A stretch of DNA of 64,000 nt, taken from contig NZ_JAODBU010000002.1 in assembly GCF_025336545.1 (NCBI RefSeq), positions 248,001-312,000 of the forward strand, read 5' to 3'. Of this stretch, positions 1 through 8,006 are shown piece after piece. Position 1 is the first letter of the stretch, and every line of letters begins with the position of its first letter. This DNA is from Eubacterium_U album. GTDB lineage: Bacteria; Bacillota; Clostridia; Lachnospirales; Lachnospiraceae. The notes below the pieces were generated by a model. It saw nothing but the letters and a program-made list of their open reading frames with translations. It ran no database searches and was not told the DNA's origin. The position numbers and the translations under genes are program-made.

Positions 1-26
1 CCTCTCCTTTTGTTTAATTCACTCAT
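1..26 (-). CDS. 5' end of a CDS cut by the window edge
   Basis: An ATG at 24-26 follows an AAAGGTTATT ribosome site and opens a frame reading MSELNKRR before the window ends. It lies just downstream of the 127-residue gene at 36-419, so it is probably the next gene of that operon. Nothing can be said about function. Confidence 0.4.
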
Positions 27-35
27 AATAACCTT

Positions 36-419
36 TTACTTCTTTAAATTAACTTCTTTTTCCAATTCCTTTTCAATATCATCACCCGAAACAATTCTAT
101 AAGACAACTCAAAATAGAACGTTTCTTCAAATAACATTTCAGCAAGAATCTGTTCTCTTGTTTCCTTATCTTTGTAGTTATTCTCAAAATTTTCTACACT
201 TTCATAATATGAATTAATTACGTTAGTGCAGTATGAATTATAGCTGTTGTCATCGTCAAAATAATCACATACCGATATGCTTCCAGAACATAGTACGTAA
301 TCATCTTCAGCACATCTTGCTTCTATCACTTCGTAAACTCCGTGACCATTTTTTTGACCTGTTTTTCTTAAATACTGTAAATCATCAGTTTTTATCCATT
401 CGCCTACAATTGTCTCCAT
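36..419 (-). CDS. Hypothetical acidic protein, 127 aa
   Basis: Small soluble protein without a signal peptide or membrane segment; the C-terminus is rich in Glu and Lys. I do not recognise the family. The ATG at 417-419 is chosen because it sits 8 nt from AAAGGA; an in-frame ATG two codons upstream is too close to the site. It is preceded by a class 1 promoter and leader and by a second hairpin with a T-run, so expression probably requires read-through. Confidence 0.7.
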   Translation of the reverse strand: METIVGEWIKTDDLQYLRKTGQKNGHGVYEVIEARCAEDDYVLCSGSISVCDYFDDDNSYNSYCTNVINSYYESVENFENNYKDKETREQILAEMLFEETFYFELSYRIVSGDDIEKELEKEVNLKK

Positions 420-445
420 TTTCATTTTCCTTTCTTTGTAAATAA

Positions 446-477
446 TAAAAAAGAGAAACTTCTAGTCTCCCTTTTTA
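446..477 (-). terminator. Leader hairpin with T-run before the 127-aa gene
   Basis: On the minus strand GGGAGAC-loop-GTTTCTC is followed by TTTTTT and lies inside the 5' leader of the gene at 36-419. Position between promoter and ribosome site suggests an attenuator rather than an operon end. Confidence 0.55.
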
Positions 478-495
478 GTGTGTAAAACTGTATTG

Positions 496-586
496 TAAAG
501 ACCGAAATCTGTTATATAGCTGTAAGCCAGTGTAAAACAAAAATCAATCTTTGCCTAAAATATACACGATAATTCTATTATGTCAA
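496..586 (-). promoter_or_regulatory. Class 1 promoter and divergent leader RNA
   Basis: TTGACA (581-586) and TATATT spaced 16 bp, then an AAAGATTGAT arm pairing with a distal CGGTCTTT arm through G-U pairs. The loop differs from the other copies and the arm is not followed by a U-run; the hairpin at 446-477 takes that place. Confidence 0.6.
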
Positions 587-587
587 T

Positions 588-620
588 AAAAAAACGGATG
601 CTTACACATCCGCTTTTTTA
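588..620 (-). terminator. Terminator of the cas12a-like gene
   Basis: GCGGATG-TGTAAG-CATCCG followed by seven T on the minus strand, directly after the cas12a-like stop codon and directly before the next TTGACA. Confidence 0.85.
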
Positions 621-621
621 A

Positions 622-3600
622 TTATTTGCCGATAACAATATCGCTAAGGTTTTTAAATTTAACAGGTTTGTCCTCGACAATCTTATTTTTAAGTCGCATT
701 GCTCTTTCAAATGCATTCATACATGTAATTGTTTCGAAAATATCTCTATCTGCTTCGATTAAAGTATGACTAACAGGAGAATAAAAATATGAATTGTTAT
801 CACCTACATTGTACAATTGTAATGTGAGTCTAATAGCATTATGTAATGCTGCAAGCTGTTTTCTATCGTCTAAATCTAATAAATCATAGACATTATCACC
901 ACTTTCATAATCAATATCTGCTTTATCCATTTCATTTTTTATTGCTTCCGTTAAATCAATTTCAAACGCTTCGTTCTTATTGCGAATGATTCTGCTTCCT
1001 GAGCTGTCGCAAATAAATGTTGTTTTAAAGTCTTCCTTGAATTTAGCAGATTCATATTTTAACTCAAACAAATGTGTTTTCTTGTTAAATCTGAATTCGT
1101 TAAACTTTTTAACAACATTTTTTCGCTGAATTTGTGTTGAAGCGAAAACGTCAGCCAATGCAATATAATCAGAATCAACGTCTTTAACAGAAAGATAATA
1201 AGCAGGAACTTGAATGACAATGCCATTCCACATTTTCTTATAATCCCTGTCTTTTTCAATCTTACATAAATTATAAGGGTTAAGTGTTCCTCCGGCTTCT
1301 TTTTCATCCTTAGAAGTATCTACAAGGTAGCATAACTTGTTGATTAACGCTACTTTAAACTGTTTGTAGTTTCTAATCTTTAACAGGTTTCTATCTGCTG
1401 TCGCACTATCTTCTTCAAGAACCACTATTGCATTATATTTTAGAACTAAATCCGTTACTTCCTTAATAGCTCCTGAAATATATCCTTCGATAATTGACTG
1501 ATTTGAACCGATTGTTTTCCAATTTTTTATGTTTTCCTTTTTAGCATCTTCTTTTAATTGGATTTTAGCCTTGTAATTTATGCCATTAGCAATATCCAAT
1601 GAACGTTGTTCAAGAATGTTTCGGTTTTCATCAAAAACGCAAACATATAAAAGATGATTTCTACTTCTTGTTATTGTAATTACATTTTTGCTTTCAGTTA
1701 TATAATCCTTTGACAACTCATTATAATTTCTCGTTTCCTTTCTAATGTTATCAATGCAAATAGGTACATGTAACTCAAACTGCTCCTTAGTGTATCTCTT
1801 GTCTTTGACAATGTCGTGTTTTGCAACTTTTGTAACTATGTTACTGAAATTGTTTGGATTTTCAACAATTTTCTTGTATTCCGTTCCAATTGTTCTACCG
1901 TCTGTATAGTGCTTATTTACAAGAACGCTTCCTTTCTTGTGAATATAAGGATTCGTAATTTGTGGTTTTCTGTAGAACACTTCAGCATTTGCCAACAGTT
2001 TAACAAGACCCGTTTCACAATTCTCCTCAGAGAACAGATAATTTAAATATTGTGTCTGAATATCCAACTTGTTAGATGTCTTAAATTCACTGTAGTCTTT
2101 ATTGTAAATTTTGAATAAATAAATCATTCCTCTATCAACATAATCATCTATAATACTCTTTTTTATATATCGCCATTCTGTCTTATATCCCTGCTCTTGT
2201 AAATCATTAATGAATTCAGCATAACTCTCATAATTATCCTTGTAATTAAAGTTATATTTTTTCCATGTTGCGTGTTCTGATATTTTATTCTTTACAACGT
2301 CTATAATGTAATTCAAGAATTCCTTATCACTGTTGTATTCTTTTGCTTTAAATCTAGCCCTGTCCTCGTCACTAAGCGTAGGATTTAGGAATAATCTAGG
2401 TAGTGCCTGACTGACATTTCCTGTTTTATTCTGAATGAACTTCATATAGCAATCATCCTGTTTTTCAGTCGTCATATTATCATAAATTTCAGACACAAGC
2501 CTTGTTACAGGCATGTTATTTTCCTTACATCCTAAGACATTATATATTGCCAAGTATTTATTATCTTTTTCATCCTTAAATAAAGAAACTCTCTTAGAAT
2601 CTTCTACGCTTTCACTCCAACCTTGTGCAAAGGCTGCACAGTTAAACGTTAATGATGTTTTTTTACTTGGAGACGGTTTAGATGCAATGTAATTTCTACA
2701 CATATTATATAGGAGTATTGCAGGTGATAAAATATCAAGATAGCTTTCAATTAATTCACCAAATTCCATATCAAATTCCTTATTCTCAGTATCGTACAAA
2801 CATAAAAGTCTTCTTGCTTCAAGAATTCTGTCGAGCGTTACTCTTATATCATCAGCTTCTATACAGTCATCTCTTTTAATGGATACTTTTGGATAAGCAC
2901 ATTCTCTAAATGACCCGCTCATTATGGTGTCAATCTTTTGAGTTAATGGGACCTCTGAGCAGCTAATGTTTAAATCAGGTGCATATTCGGTAACTATATT
3001 ATGTATCATGCTAACACTGATTCCTTTTTTTACATACTCATCATAGAGTGTCTTTTCGCTCTTTTTTGATTTAGATGCAGTCACCATGTCGGAACAATGT
3101 AACTGTAAGCAATCTCTTACTATTTTCCAGTCGCCATATACATTGTATGAATAATTAGCAATGTTGCTGCCCTTAATGATTATTTCATTTGCATTTACTT
3201 TTTTATCATCCAATGTGAATTTTTCTTTATTGATATTACATATTACTGAATTGTAAGCATCAATAACATCATTATCTTTTTCAAAAACAGGTGTTTTTTC
3301 AAAGAAACTTTCCGTTTCTGACAAAAGCATTTTATTGAGTTTTTTCAGTTCTAACTTACTGTAATTTATTTTGTTTTTTTGGCAGTAAAGATTTAATTCA
3401 TTATTTACTGCTCCAACGCAGAAATTGTATACATCTATCTGTTTCTGTCGCAGATATTTATTGTAACTGCTAGGTTTAACATCAAGAAGGTCTCTCTTAA
3501 TGTTTTCTGCTTCATCAAGACCTGAAATAACTTTTTCAAAATCAAATGATTCTATTTTCTTGACGTTTGCAAGTAAGATAATTGCGTTTTCGTACAAAAG

Positions 3601-4149
3601 CCTGTAAACAATTTTTCCTTTTTTGTGGCTATTTTCCAACATCGCATCAATGTGACCTTCGAACTTATTGAACATCGACTGACGGTTTTTTATTTTTTCA
3701 ACCAGTTCCCATAACTCCGCCTTATCTTTTAAGTCGTGATTATTTAAGTATTCCGGTAAAAGAACTTCAATGGTGTCCTTACATTCAAACTTAAAATCAA
3801 AAACGCTTGTTAATTTTGTGGAAACATTTATTCTCTCAGCAAATAATTTTTCAGAAATCTCATCTCTTTCATCTTCTTTACTGTCTGAGTATTTTTCCAT
3901 CAGTTCAAACATCTTTGTAAAATCCATATCTTGTGCTATTGTTTCTAATGCCTTATCAATTTTTTCTGAAGCTGCTTTTTTGATTAAAGTATTAATTTTC
4001 TCTTTGTTTGCCTTTACAAATTCATCTTCAGCCATGGAATTAAATTTGTCAATGTTCTCTCTTGTTTTCCCAACAGGGATTAATTTCTGACAGATTGTAA
4101 GAGTTTTTTTGTTCAAACCTGCCATTTTTTCAATTGTTTCTTGATTCAT
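622..4149 (-). CDS. cas12a: Cas12a-like effector with inactivated RuvC and Nuc sites
   Basis: RNA-guided type V-A effector homologue, 1175 residues (family about 1200-1300). The N-terminus has the Cas12a LKPVGKTxENI block (IPVGKTRENI); the middle aligns with the LNFxxxxLAxGW segment; the PAM-domain LPKVFF reads LPRLFL near residue 585. In the WED domain the residues for pre-crRNA processing are kept: H737, K746 and K782 (VKDKRYT), matching Francisella H843, K852 and K869. The bridge-helix Trp is W877. The nuclease site is lost: RuvC-I GIDRGER becomes TITRSRN (Asp to T827), RuvC-III DADANGA becomes TITCMNA (T1140/T1142) and Nuc LQMRNS becomes LQLYNV (Arg to Y1113). Only the RuvC-II Glu (E912, VVLE) survives. 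The frame is intact, so this is a maintained protein, not a decayed one. Predicted role (inference): processes crRNA and binds DNA without cutting. No cas1, cas2 or cas4 is nearby. Residue matches are by eye. Confidence 0.9.
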   Translation of the reverse strand: MNQETIEKMAGLNKKTLTICQKLIPVGKTRENIDKFNSMAEDEFVKANKEKINTLIKKAASEKIDKALETIAQDMDFTKMFELMEKYSDSKEDERDEISEKLFAERINVSTKLTSVFDFKFECKDTIEVLLPEYLNNHDLKDKAELWELVEKIKNRQSMFNKFEGHIDAMLENSHKKGKIVYRLLYENAIILLANVKKIESFDFEKVISGLDEAENIKRDLLDVKPSSYNKYLRQKQIDVYNFCVGAVNNELNLYCQKNKINYSKLELKKLNKMLLSETESFFEKTPVFEKDNDVIDAYNSVICNINKEKFTLDDKKVNANEIIIKGSNIANYSYNVYGDWKIVRDCLQLHCSDMVTASKSKKSEKTLYDEYVKKGISVSMIHNIVTEYAPDLNISCSEVPLTQKIDTIMSGSFRECAYPKVSIKRDDCIEADDIRVTLDRILEARRLLCLYDTENKEFDMEFGELIESYLDILSPAILLYNMCRNYIASKPSPSKKTSLTFNCAAFAQGWSESVEDSKRVSLFKDEKDNKYLAIYNVLGCKENNMPVTRLVSEIYDNMTTEKQDDCYMKFIQNKTGNVSQALPRLFLNPTLSDEDRARFKAKEYNSDKEFLNYIIDVVKNKISEHATWKKYNFNYKDNYESYAEFINDLQEQGYKTEWRYIKKSIIDDYVDRGMIYLFKIYNKDYSEFKTSNKLDIQTQYLNYLFSEENCETGLVKLLANAEVFYRKPQITNPYIHKKGSVLVNKHYTDGRTIGTEYKKIVENPNNFSNIVTKVAKHDIVKDKRYTKEQFELHVPICIDNIRKETRNYNELSKDYITESKNVITITRSRNHLLYVCVFDENRNILEQRSLDIANGINYKAKIQLKEDAKKENIKNWKTIGSNQSIIEGYISGAIKEVTDLVLKYNAIVVLEEDSATADRNLLKIRNYKQFKVALINKLCYLVDTSKDEKEAGGTLNPYNLCKIEKDRDYKKMWNGIVIQVPAYYLSVKDVDSDYIALADVFASTQIQRKNVVKKFNEFRFNKKTHLFELKYESAKFKEDFKTTFICDSSGSRIIRNKNEAFEIDLTEAIKNEMDKADIDYESGDNVYDLLDLDDRKQLAALHNAIRLTLQLYNVGDNNSYFYSPVSHTLIEADRDIFETITCMNAFERAMRLKNKIVEDKPVKFKNLSDIVIGK

Positions 4150-4188
4150 AATAATTTTTCCTTTCTTTTAAATAATTTTTATATAAAA

Positions 4189-4222
4189 ATCTTATCAAAT
4201 TGAAATTTAAATTCTTTCGTAA
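4189..4222 (-). promoter_or_regulatory. Class 2 promoter of cas12a
   Basis: Box TTTTACGAAAGAATT, 10 bp, then TTTGATAAGAT (extended -10), 40-70 bp before the cas12a start. The same box and exact 10-bp spacing occur at eight other places, mainly before surface and membrane protein genes. Confidence 0.75.
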
Positions 4223-4257
4223 AAAATAAAAAAATTTTCAAATTTCAAATTTAAATA

Positions 4258-4349
4258 AAAAAGACTGATGTCTGCTAATCAGCTTTCGGTTGTGCCTTAG
4301 CATTCATCAATCTTAATTATTAATATATATGCAATTTTTTATGTGTCAA
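4258..4349 (-). promoter_or_regulatory. Class 1 promoter and leader RNA upstream of cas12a
   Basis: TTGACA at 4344-4349 and TATATT, then a leader RNA. Its outer stem pairs AAGATTGATGAATGCTA with TAGCAGACATCAGTCTT (minus strand), it carries GGCACAA and an inner hairpin closed by a GAAA loop, and ends in a U-run. This is the same element that heads most small-gene operons in the window. It lies upstream of the class 2 promoter, so cas12a has two promoters. Confidence 0.8.
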
Positions 4350-4385
4350 TATTTTTTTGCCCATAAAACGTAGGTTTGTTAAAGT

Positions 4386-4618
4386 GCCTGCAACAGCAGA
4401 CATTTATATCAGCGTTTAAACTTTAGACTTAATTATCATTATCTACGCATCTACAATAGTAAATAGTACCTTAATTGCTTAAACAATTAAATTTCAATAA
4501 AAATTATACAAGCCTACAATAGTAGGTATTATTATAATTATTTAAACTAAAAACACCAGAATATGTCAAAAGAGCCTACAATAGTAGGTATTATTATAAT
4601 TATTATAATTATTTAAAC
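4386..4618 (-). CRISPR. Array A: four degenerate Cas12a-type repeats
   Basis: Repeats at 4386-4421, 4448-4484, 4512-4547 and 4574-4618 (the last carries an internal 9-nt duplication), with spacers of 26-27 nt. Read on the minus strand they begin GTTTAA and end in a stem-loop. The stem differs from the other arrays but keeps pairing: CCTAC-TATT-GTAGG in two repeats and TCTGC-TGTT-GCAGG in the last. Lies immediately upstream of cas12a on the same strand, so it may supply guides for autoregulation. Confidence 0.75.
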
Positions 4619-4782
4619 TCTTTCTCCGTCAATTTGAACAAAAAATATTAAAATAACTGTTTTAATCATCCAATTTTTTGTTAATTATATAAAATAATAT
4701 TAAAATTCTAGAATTCTTTGTCGCATAAAGACAAAAGTTTGCATATATATTTAAGTTCATTATACATCATCAGTTTTTTATT
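4619..4782 (-). promoter_or_regulatory. Leader and promoter of array A
   Basis: TATAAT (4759-4764 on minus) with a weak -35, then a leader with a GTC-loop-GAC hairpin (4720-4732) and an ATTAAAA-TTTTAAT inverted repeat next to the first repeat. The same two elements occur in the leader of array B, and partly in array D. Confidence 0.6.
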
Positions 4783-4787
4783 CACAA

Positions 4788-4821
4788 TAAAAAAAGAGTT
4801 GAACTAACAACTCTTTTTTCT
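4788..4821 (-). terminator. Terminator of array B
   Basis: GAGTTGTTAGTTCAACTC flanked by A and T runs, so it can act in both directions; it lies just past the trailer end of array B. Confidence 0.75.
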
Positions 4822-4873
4822 TTCTAAAATAATTATAAAGAATAAACTTTTATGACGAAGTTGAGGAGCAACT

Positions 4874-5598
4874 GTCTACAAAAGTAGATATTTATTTTTT
4901 TTCTTAAACAAATGAAAAATACGAGAAGTTCAATTAGTCTACAACAGTAGATATTTATTTTTTTCTTAAACGCACGAGTATCTCCGTGAGCAGATGCTGT
5001 CTACAACAGTAGATATTTATTTTTTTCTTAAACTTAATTGTTTTAGATAAACAGCGAACGGTCTACAAAAGTAGATATTTATTTTTTTCTTAAACATACC
5101 CATTTCCCGTTTTCCTGTTTCAGTCTACAACAGTAGATATTTATTTTTTTCTTAAACAAAAAAGATTTGCCTAAGATATTTGCTGGTCTACAACAGTAGA
5201 TATTTATTTTTTTCTTAAACAAATGAAAAATACGAGAAGTTCAATTAGTCTACAACAGTAGATATTTATTTTTTTCTTAAACTTTAAATTGAAGGGGGTG
5301 TTTATTATGGTCTACAACAGTAGATATTTATTTTTTTCTTAAACATCCAATTCAGCAGCCTCAGGAGATATGTCTACAACAGTAGATATTTATTTTTTTC
5401 TTAAACCTAGTTGGGGGTATATTGCTTGCGTGGTAGTCTACAAAAGTAGATATTCTTTCTTTACTTAAACCTTTTATTAATCATTTTTTTGATTCTAATG
5501 TCTACAAAAGTAGATATTTATTTTTTTCTTAAACAGATATGAAAGAGGAATTGGAATTTGCAAGTCTACAACAGTAGATATTCTTTCTTTACTTAAAT
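4874..5598 (-). CRISPR. Array B: 12 repeats, 11 spacers
   Basis: Repeats of 35-36 nt; on the minus strand they begin GTTTAAG and end AATATCTACTGTTGTAGAC, the type V-A crRNA handle. Spacers are 27-29 nt. Spacer at 4910-4936 is identical to that at 5221-5247. The block 5221-5309 (two spacers) also occurs in array C. The leader-side repeat (5564-5598) and that at 5436-5470 carry CTTTCTTTA in place of the A-rich part. Transcription runs right to left from the promoter at 5739-5768. Confidence 0.95.
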
Positions 5599-5768
5599 CC
5601 TTAATTAGTCATTATGTACAAAAATTATTAAAACAACTATTTTAATTCACCAAATTCTTGTTAATTATATAAAACAATCTTAAAAATTTAAAGTGTTTTG
5701 TCTCATAAAGACCAAGGTCTGCATATATATCTAAATTTATTATATAATGTTGTTTTTATATTTGTCAC
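5599..5768 (-). promoter_or_regulatory. Leader and promoter of array B
   Basis: GTGACA (5763-5768), 18 bp, TATAAT (5739-5744). The leader contains a GTCTCATAAAGAC hairpin at 5700-5712, and the sequence next to the first repeat is almost the same as that next to array D. Confidence 0.75.
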
Positions 5769-5783
5769 CATAACTTACTCCAT

Positions 5784-5954
5784 TTATCCAAAATAAATTT
5801 TAATAGACACAAAAAGCATTATTACAGCAAATATATTGAGTAATATTATTACATATGCCTTTGGATAATTTCTTTCCGGGTATCTTTTTCTGTCTTTTGT
5901 TATTTCGAATGCACTTATGATGTTCAATAATATTATTATAATTAAAAGTATCAT
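5784..5954 (-). CDS. Small two-helix membrane protein, 56 aa
   Basis: Two hydrophobic helices (about residues 2-16 and 34-54) joined by a basic loop, ITKDRKRYPERNYPK. The ATG follows TGAGGATAATTT and lies 14 nt after the stop of the 130-aa gene, so it is the last gene of the surface-module operon. No family recognised. Confidence 0.65.
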   Translation of the reverse strand: MILLIIIILLNIISAFEITKDRKRYPERNYPKAYVIILLNIFAVIMLFVSIKIYFG

Positions 5955-5968
5955 AAATTATCCTCATA

Positions 5969-6361
5969 TTAATCGTTTATATCCCAATCTCTTATTTTAA
6001 TTATTTTCCCATTCTCATATTCATACATTCCCGGCTTGCAAACTCCCCTGGTAAAATCCATTCCAACTACATAGCATTCTGTAACTGAGTTCGTTCCGAT
6101 TGAATTTATCAAAGAATGTTCCGCATTAGAGATTGTCTGCACTATCTTTAAAATATCAGATACTTTACACTTAATTTCCATCGTTTTTCCTTCAATGGAA
6201 TCATAAACTGATAAAGTGTAATTTTCTTTCTTATTCTCTTCTATAAAATTTTTAATAATGTTAAAACATTCGTTTATGTCTAAACTTTCTAAAACCCATA
6301 CTTTGTCATTTAATACAGGATAAACAATTTCCTTATATTTTTTTCTTTTAAACCCAAACAA
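5969..6361 (-). CDS. Hypothetical protein, 130 aa, TTG start
   Basis: Starts at TTG, 8 nt after GAGAGGTG; no ATG in frame is better placed. Soluble, with a basic N-terminus (FGFKRKKYK). I do not recognise the family. Lies between two small membrane-protein genes and is separated from the upstream one by a terminator. Confidence 0.65.
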   Translation of the reverse strand: MFGFKRKKYKEIVYPVLNDKVWVLESLDINECFNIIKNFIEENKKENYTLSVYDSIEGKTMEIKCKVSDILKIVQTISNAEHSLINSIGTNSVTECYVVGMDFTRGVCKPGMYEYENGKIIKIRDWDIND

Positions 6362-6390
6362 AAATTTTTCACCTCTCTAATTTTCTTTTT

Positions 6391-6417
6391 AAAGGGCTAC
6401 ATTAAATGTAGCCCTTA
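6391..6417 (-). terminator. Terminator after the 62-aa membrane gene
   Basis: AAGGGCTACATT-TAATGTAGCCCTT hairpin followed by a short T-run. Confidence 0.7.
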
Positions 6418-6425
6418 ACTCATTT

Positions 6426-6614
6426 TTAGATGTTTAATAAAATTACAATAACAACTGTTATTAATAAAGCGATGTAGACAACTGCTGTTAAAATTCTTGT
6501 GCTTTTCTTTTTAGTTTTCATGTTGAACATTGAACTGAAAAATCCACCGCTCTGTTCAGGTTCAGCAAGAATGTCATCTTCCTGATTAATGTTTACTTCT
6601 TTTTTGTCTGCCAT
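6426..6614 (-). CDS. C-terminally anchored membrane protein, 62 aa
   Basis: Acidic N-terminal half, then a basic KTKKKS stretch and one hydrophobic helix at the C-terminus (about residues 42-62): a tail-anchored layout. Ribosome site AAGGAGGCTAAAA. Follows its own class 2 promoter and lies after the sortase gene. Confidence 0.7.
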   Translation of the reverse strand: MADKKEVNINQEDDILAEPEQSGGFFSSMFNMKTKKKSTRILTAVVYIALLITVVIVILLNI

Positions 6615-6655
6615 TTTTAGCCTCCTTAAAATTTATTTGGAAATTTTCCCATATA

Positions 6656-6693
6656 TAAAGACTAACAAAATAGGCTTTTAATTCTTTCGTAAA
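6656..6693 (-). promoter_or_regulatory. Class 2 promoter, 62-aa membrane gene
   Basis: TTTACGAAAGAATT, 10 bp, TTTGTTAGTCT. The -10 is weaker than in other copies. Confidence 0.6.
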
Positions 6694-6750
6694 AAAACAT
6701 AAAACATAAAAAATTTTTAATATTATTGATTAATACGTATTAAATACGTA

Positions 6751-7509
6751 TTAATCTACTCCTATGACCAAAAGCCTACTTTTTCCACTTGCATCAGCAC
6801 ATGTTGATAATGTCATAAGTTGGTTTTTCATAGTAACGCCATTTATATTTGCGCTACAATCATAAATACTTTTACTTACCAACTGATTTATGATACTTTT
6901 GTATTCTTCTTCATTTTCTGCATCTGTAAATGAATAAAACTCTGAGTCACCTGCTACTCTCATTACGCAGAAAATTTTATATTCTTTTTCTTCTGTTTCA
7001 GTTGTTAAAATCATTTTCTTATGTTTTTCATAATAACTTTCAGACGTGTAATTAATTAATTCACCAAACATCCTCTTTCCTGTTATGTTATGACCGTAAA
7101 TAAAGAGGTTTGTAGATGAATCAATGCTGCATCTTTCATCAAGATACGGAACTCCCATAAAACTGTTTTCTTTAGAAAAACTATGGTTTAAATAATAGTT
7201 TTTATTGTTAACTGTCTGCATAACAGGATAAGACACTTTTGTTCCCGGTATGTATAAATATGCTATTGTGTCGCTATTTTCTTTTTTTAATTTTTTTATA
7301 TTTTCAGATTTACTTTTCTCTTTTTTCTTTTTACTTTCTTTATCATCCTCTTCATTAAATTCTTTTGTTATTTTCCTAAATTCATTTTGGTATTTATAAA
7401 CTTTTACTATGTCGGAATCGTGATTAAACAACATTACAATTCCTACAATGACTGAAATGATTGCAATTATAAGTACAACCAAAAATATTTTATTATTGTT
7501 TCTTCTCAT
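6751..7509 (-). CDS. srtB: Class B sortase
   Basis: Membrane-anchored transpeptidase that joins surface proteins to peptidoglycan. An N-terminal signal anchor (IFLVVLIIAIISVIVGIVML) is followed by a Lys/Glu-rich linker and a sortase fold. The catalytic residues are visible: His in IYGHN, Cys in TLSTC and Arg in GKSRLLVIG. Length 252 residues is usual for class B. The ATG at 7507-7509 follows GAGAGGAAATAAGC; the longer frame starts inside the leader. Its substrate is unclear because the adjacent adhesin has no recognisable sorting signal. Confidence 0.9.
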   Translation of the reverse strand: MRRNNNKIFLVVLIIAIISVIVGIVMLFNHDSDIVKVYKYQNEFRKITKEFNEEDDKESKKKKEKSKSENIKKLKKENSDTIAYLYIPGTKVSYPVMQTVNNKNYYLNHSFSKENSFMGVPYLDERCSIDSSTNLFIYGHNITGKRMFGELINYTSESYYEKHKKMILTTETEEKEYKIFCVMRVAGDSEFYSFTDAENEEEYKSIINQLVSKSIYDCSANINGVTMKNQLMTLSTCADASGKSRLLVIGVD

Positions 7510-7559
7510 GCTTATTTCCTCTCTAAAACAAAAGAGCATATGTAGCCTCAATACACATG

Positions 7560-7660
7560 CTCCTTGAAAGTATCAAGCATAAAGTTAGTCAGGCTTTATG
7601 CTTGTAATTTAATCATAGCAAATTGAGTTGCTATTTTTATCGTAATTTTTAAAAGTTTTT
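7560..7660 (-). promoter_or_regulatory. Variant class 2 promoter and hairpins before the sortase
   Basis: TTACGATAAAAAT, 10 bp, TTTGCTATGAT, then two hairpins: AAGCATAAAG...CTTTATGCTT and GAGCATGTGT...ACATATGCTC. The hairpins lie between promoter and start codon and are not followed by long T-runs. Confidence 0.55.
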
Positions 7661-7669
7661 CAAAATTTT

Positions 7670-7963
7670 TTATTTTTCTGATTTTTTCTCCTTTTCTGCT
7701 TTTTTGGCTTCATCTTCTTCCTGTTTCATTTTCTTTGCTTTGTTTAAAATGTTTCCAAAACCTTCTTCTTTAAATCTGTGGTACATATCATCTATTTCAT
7801 CCATAGTGATAGTCTTAAGTTTCTTTTTTATAGCCATAATCTGCATTTTGTTTACTTTACTATCAGCAGTTATCATTTTTAGAATTTCTTTTTTGTATTC
7901 ATCTCTTGTCATTTCATATTCTTTTTCTTCTACTGTTTCTTCAGTCTTTAAATTTTCTTCCAT
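7670..7963 (-). CDS. Charged coiled-coil protein, 97 aa
   Basis: Almost entirely charged and predicted helical; ends EEDEAKKAEKEKKSEK. No membrane segment. The start at 7961-7963 is set by GGAAAGGGAAAAATAT; the longer frame runs back into the adhesin coding region. It follows the adhesin stop by 43 nt, so the two are probably co-transcribed. Confidence 0.7.
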   Translation of the reverse strand: MEENLKTEETVEEKEYEMTRDEYKKEILKMITADSKVNKMQIMAIKKKLKTITMDEIDDMYHRFKEEGFGNILNKAKKMKQEEDEAKKAEKEKKSEK

Positions 7964-8006
7964 ATATTTTTCCCTTTCCGGGGTTACATTAGTAGCCCCA
8001 AGTAAA

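Noticed and set aside
622..4149. Cas12a2 instead of Cas12a
   Set aside because: Cas12a2 also uses this kind of repeat, but the region after RuvC-II follows the Cas12a Nuc order (VPAYYLS, SGSRIIR, LQLYN, SPVS), and the length fits Cas12a. A profile search should confirm it.
4485..4511. Match of an array A spacer to the class 2 promoter of cas12a (TTGAAATTTAA)
   Set aside because: The 11-12 shared bases are A/T only and lie at the far end of the spacer from the seed, so chance explains them.
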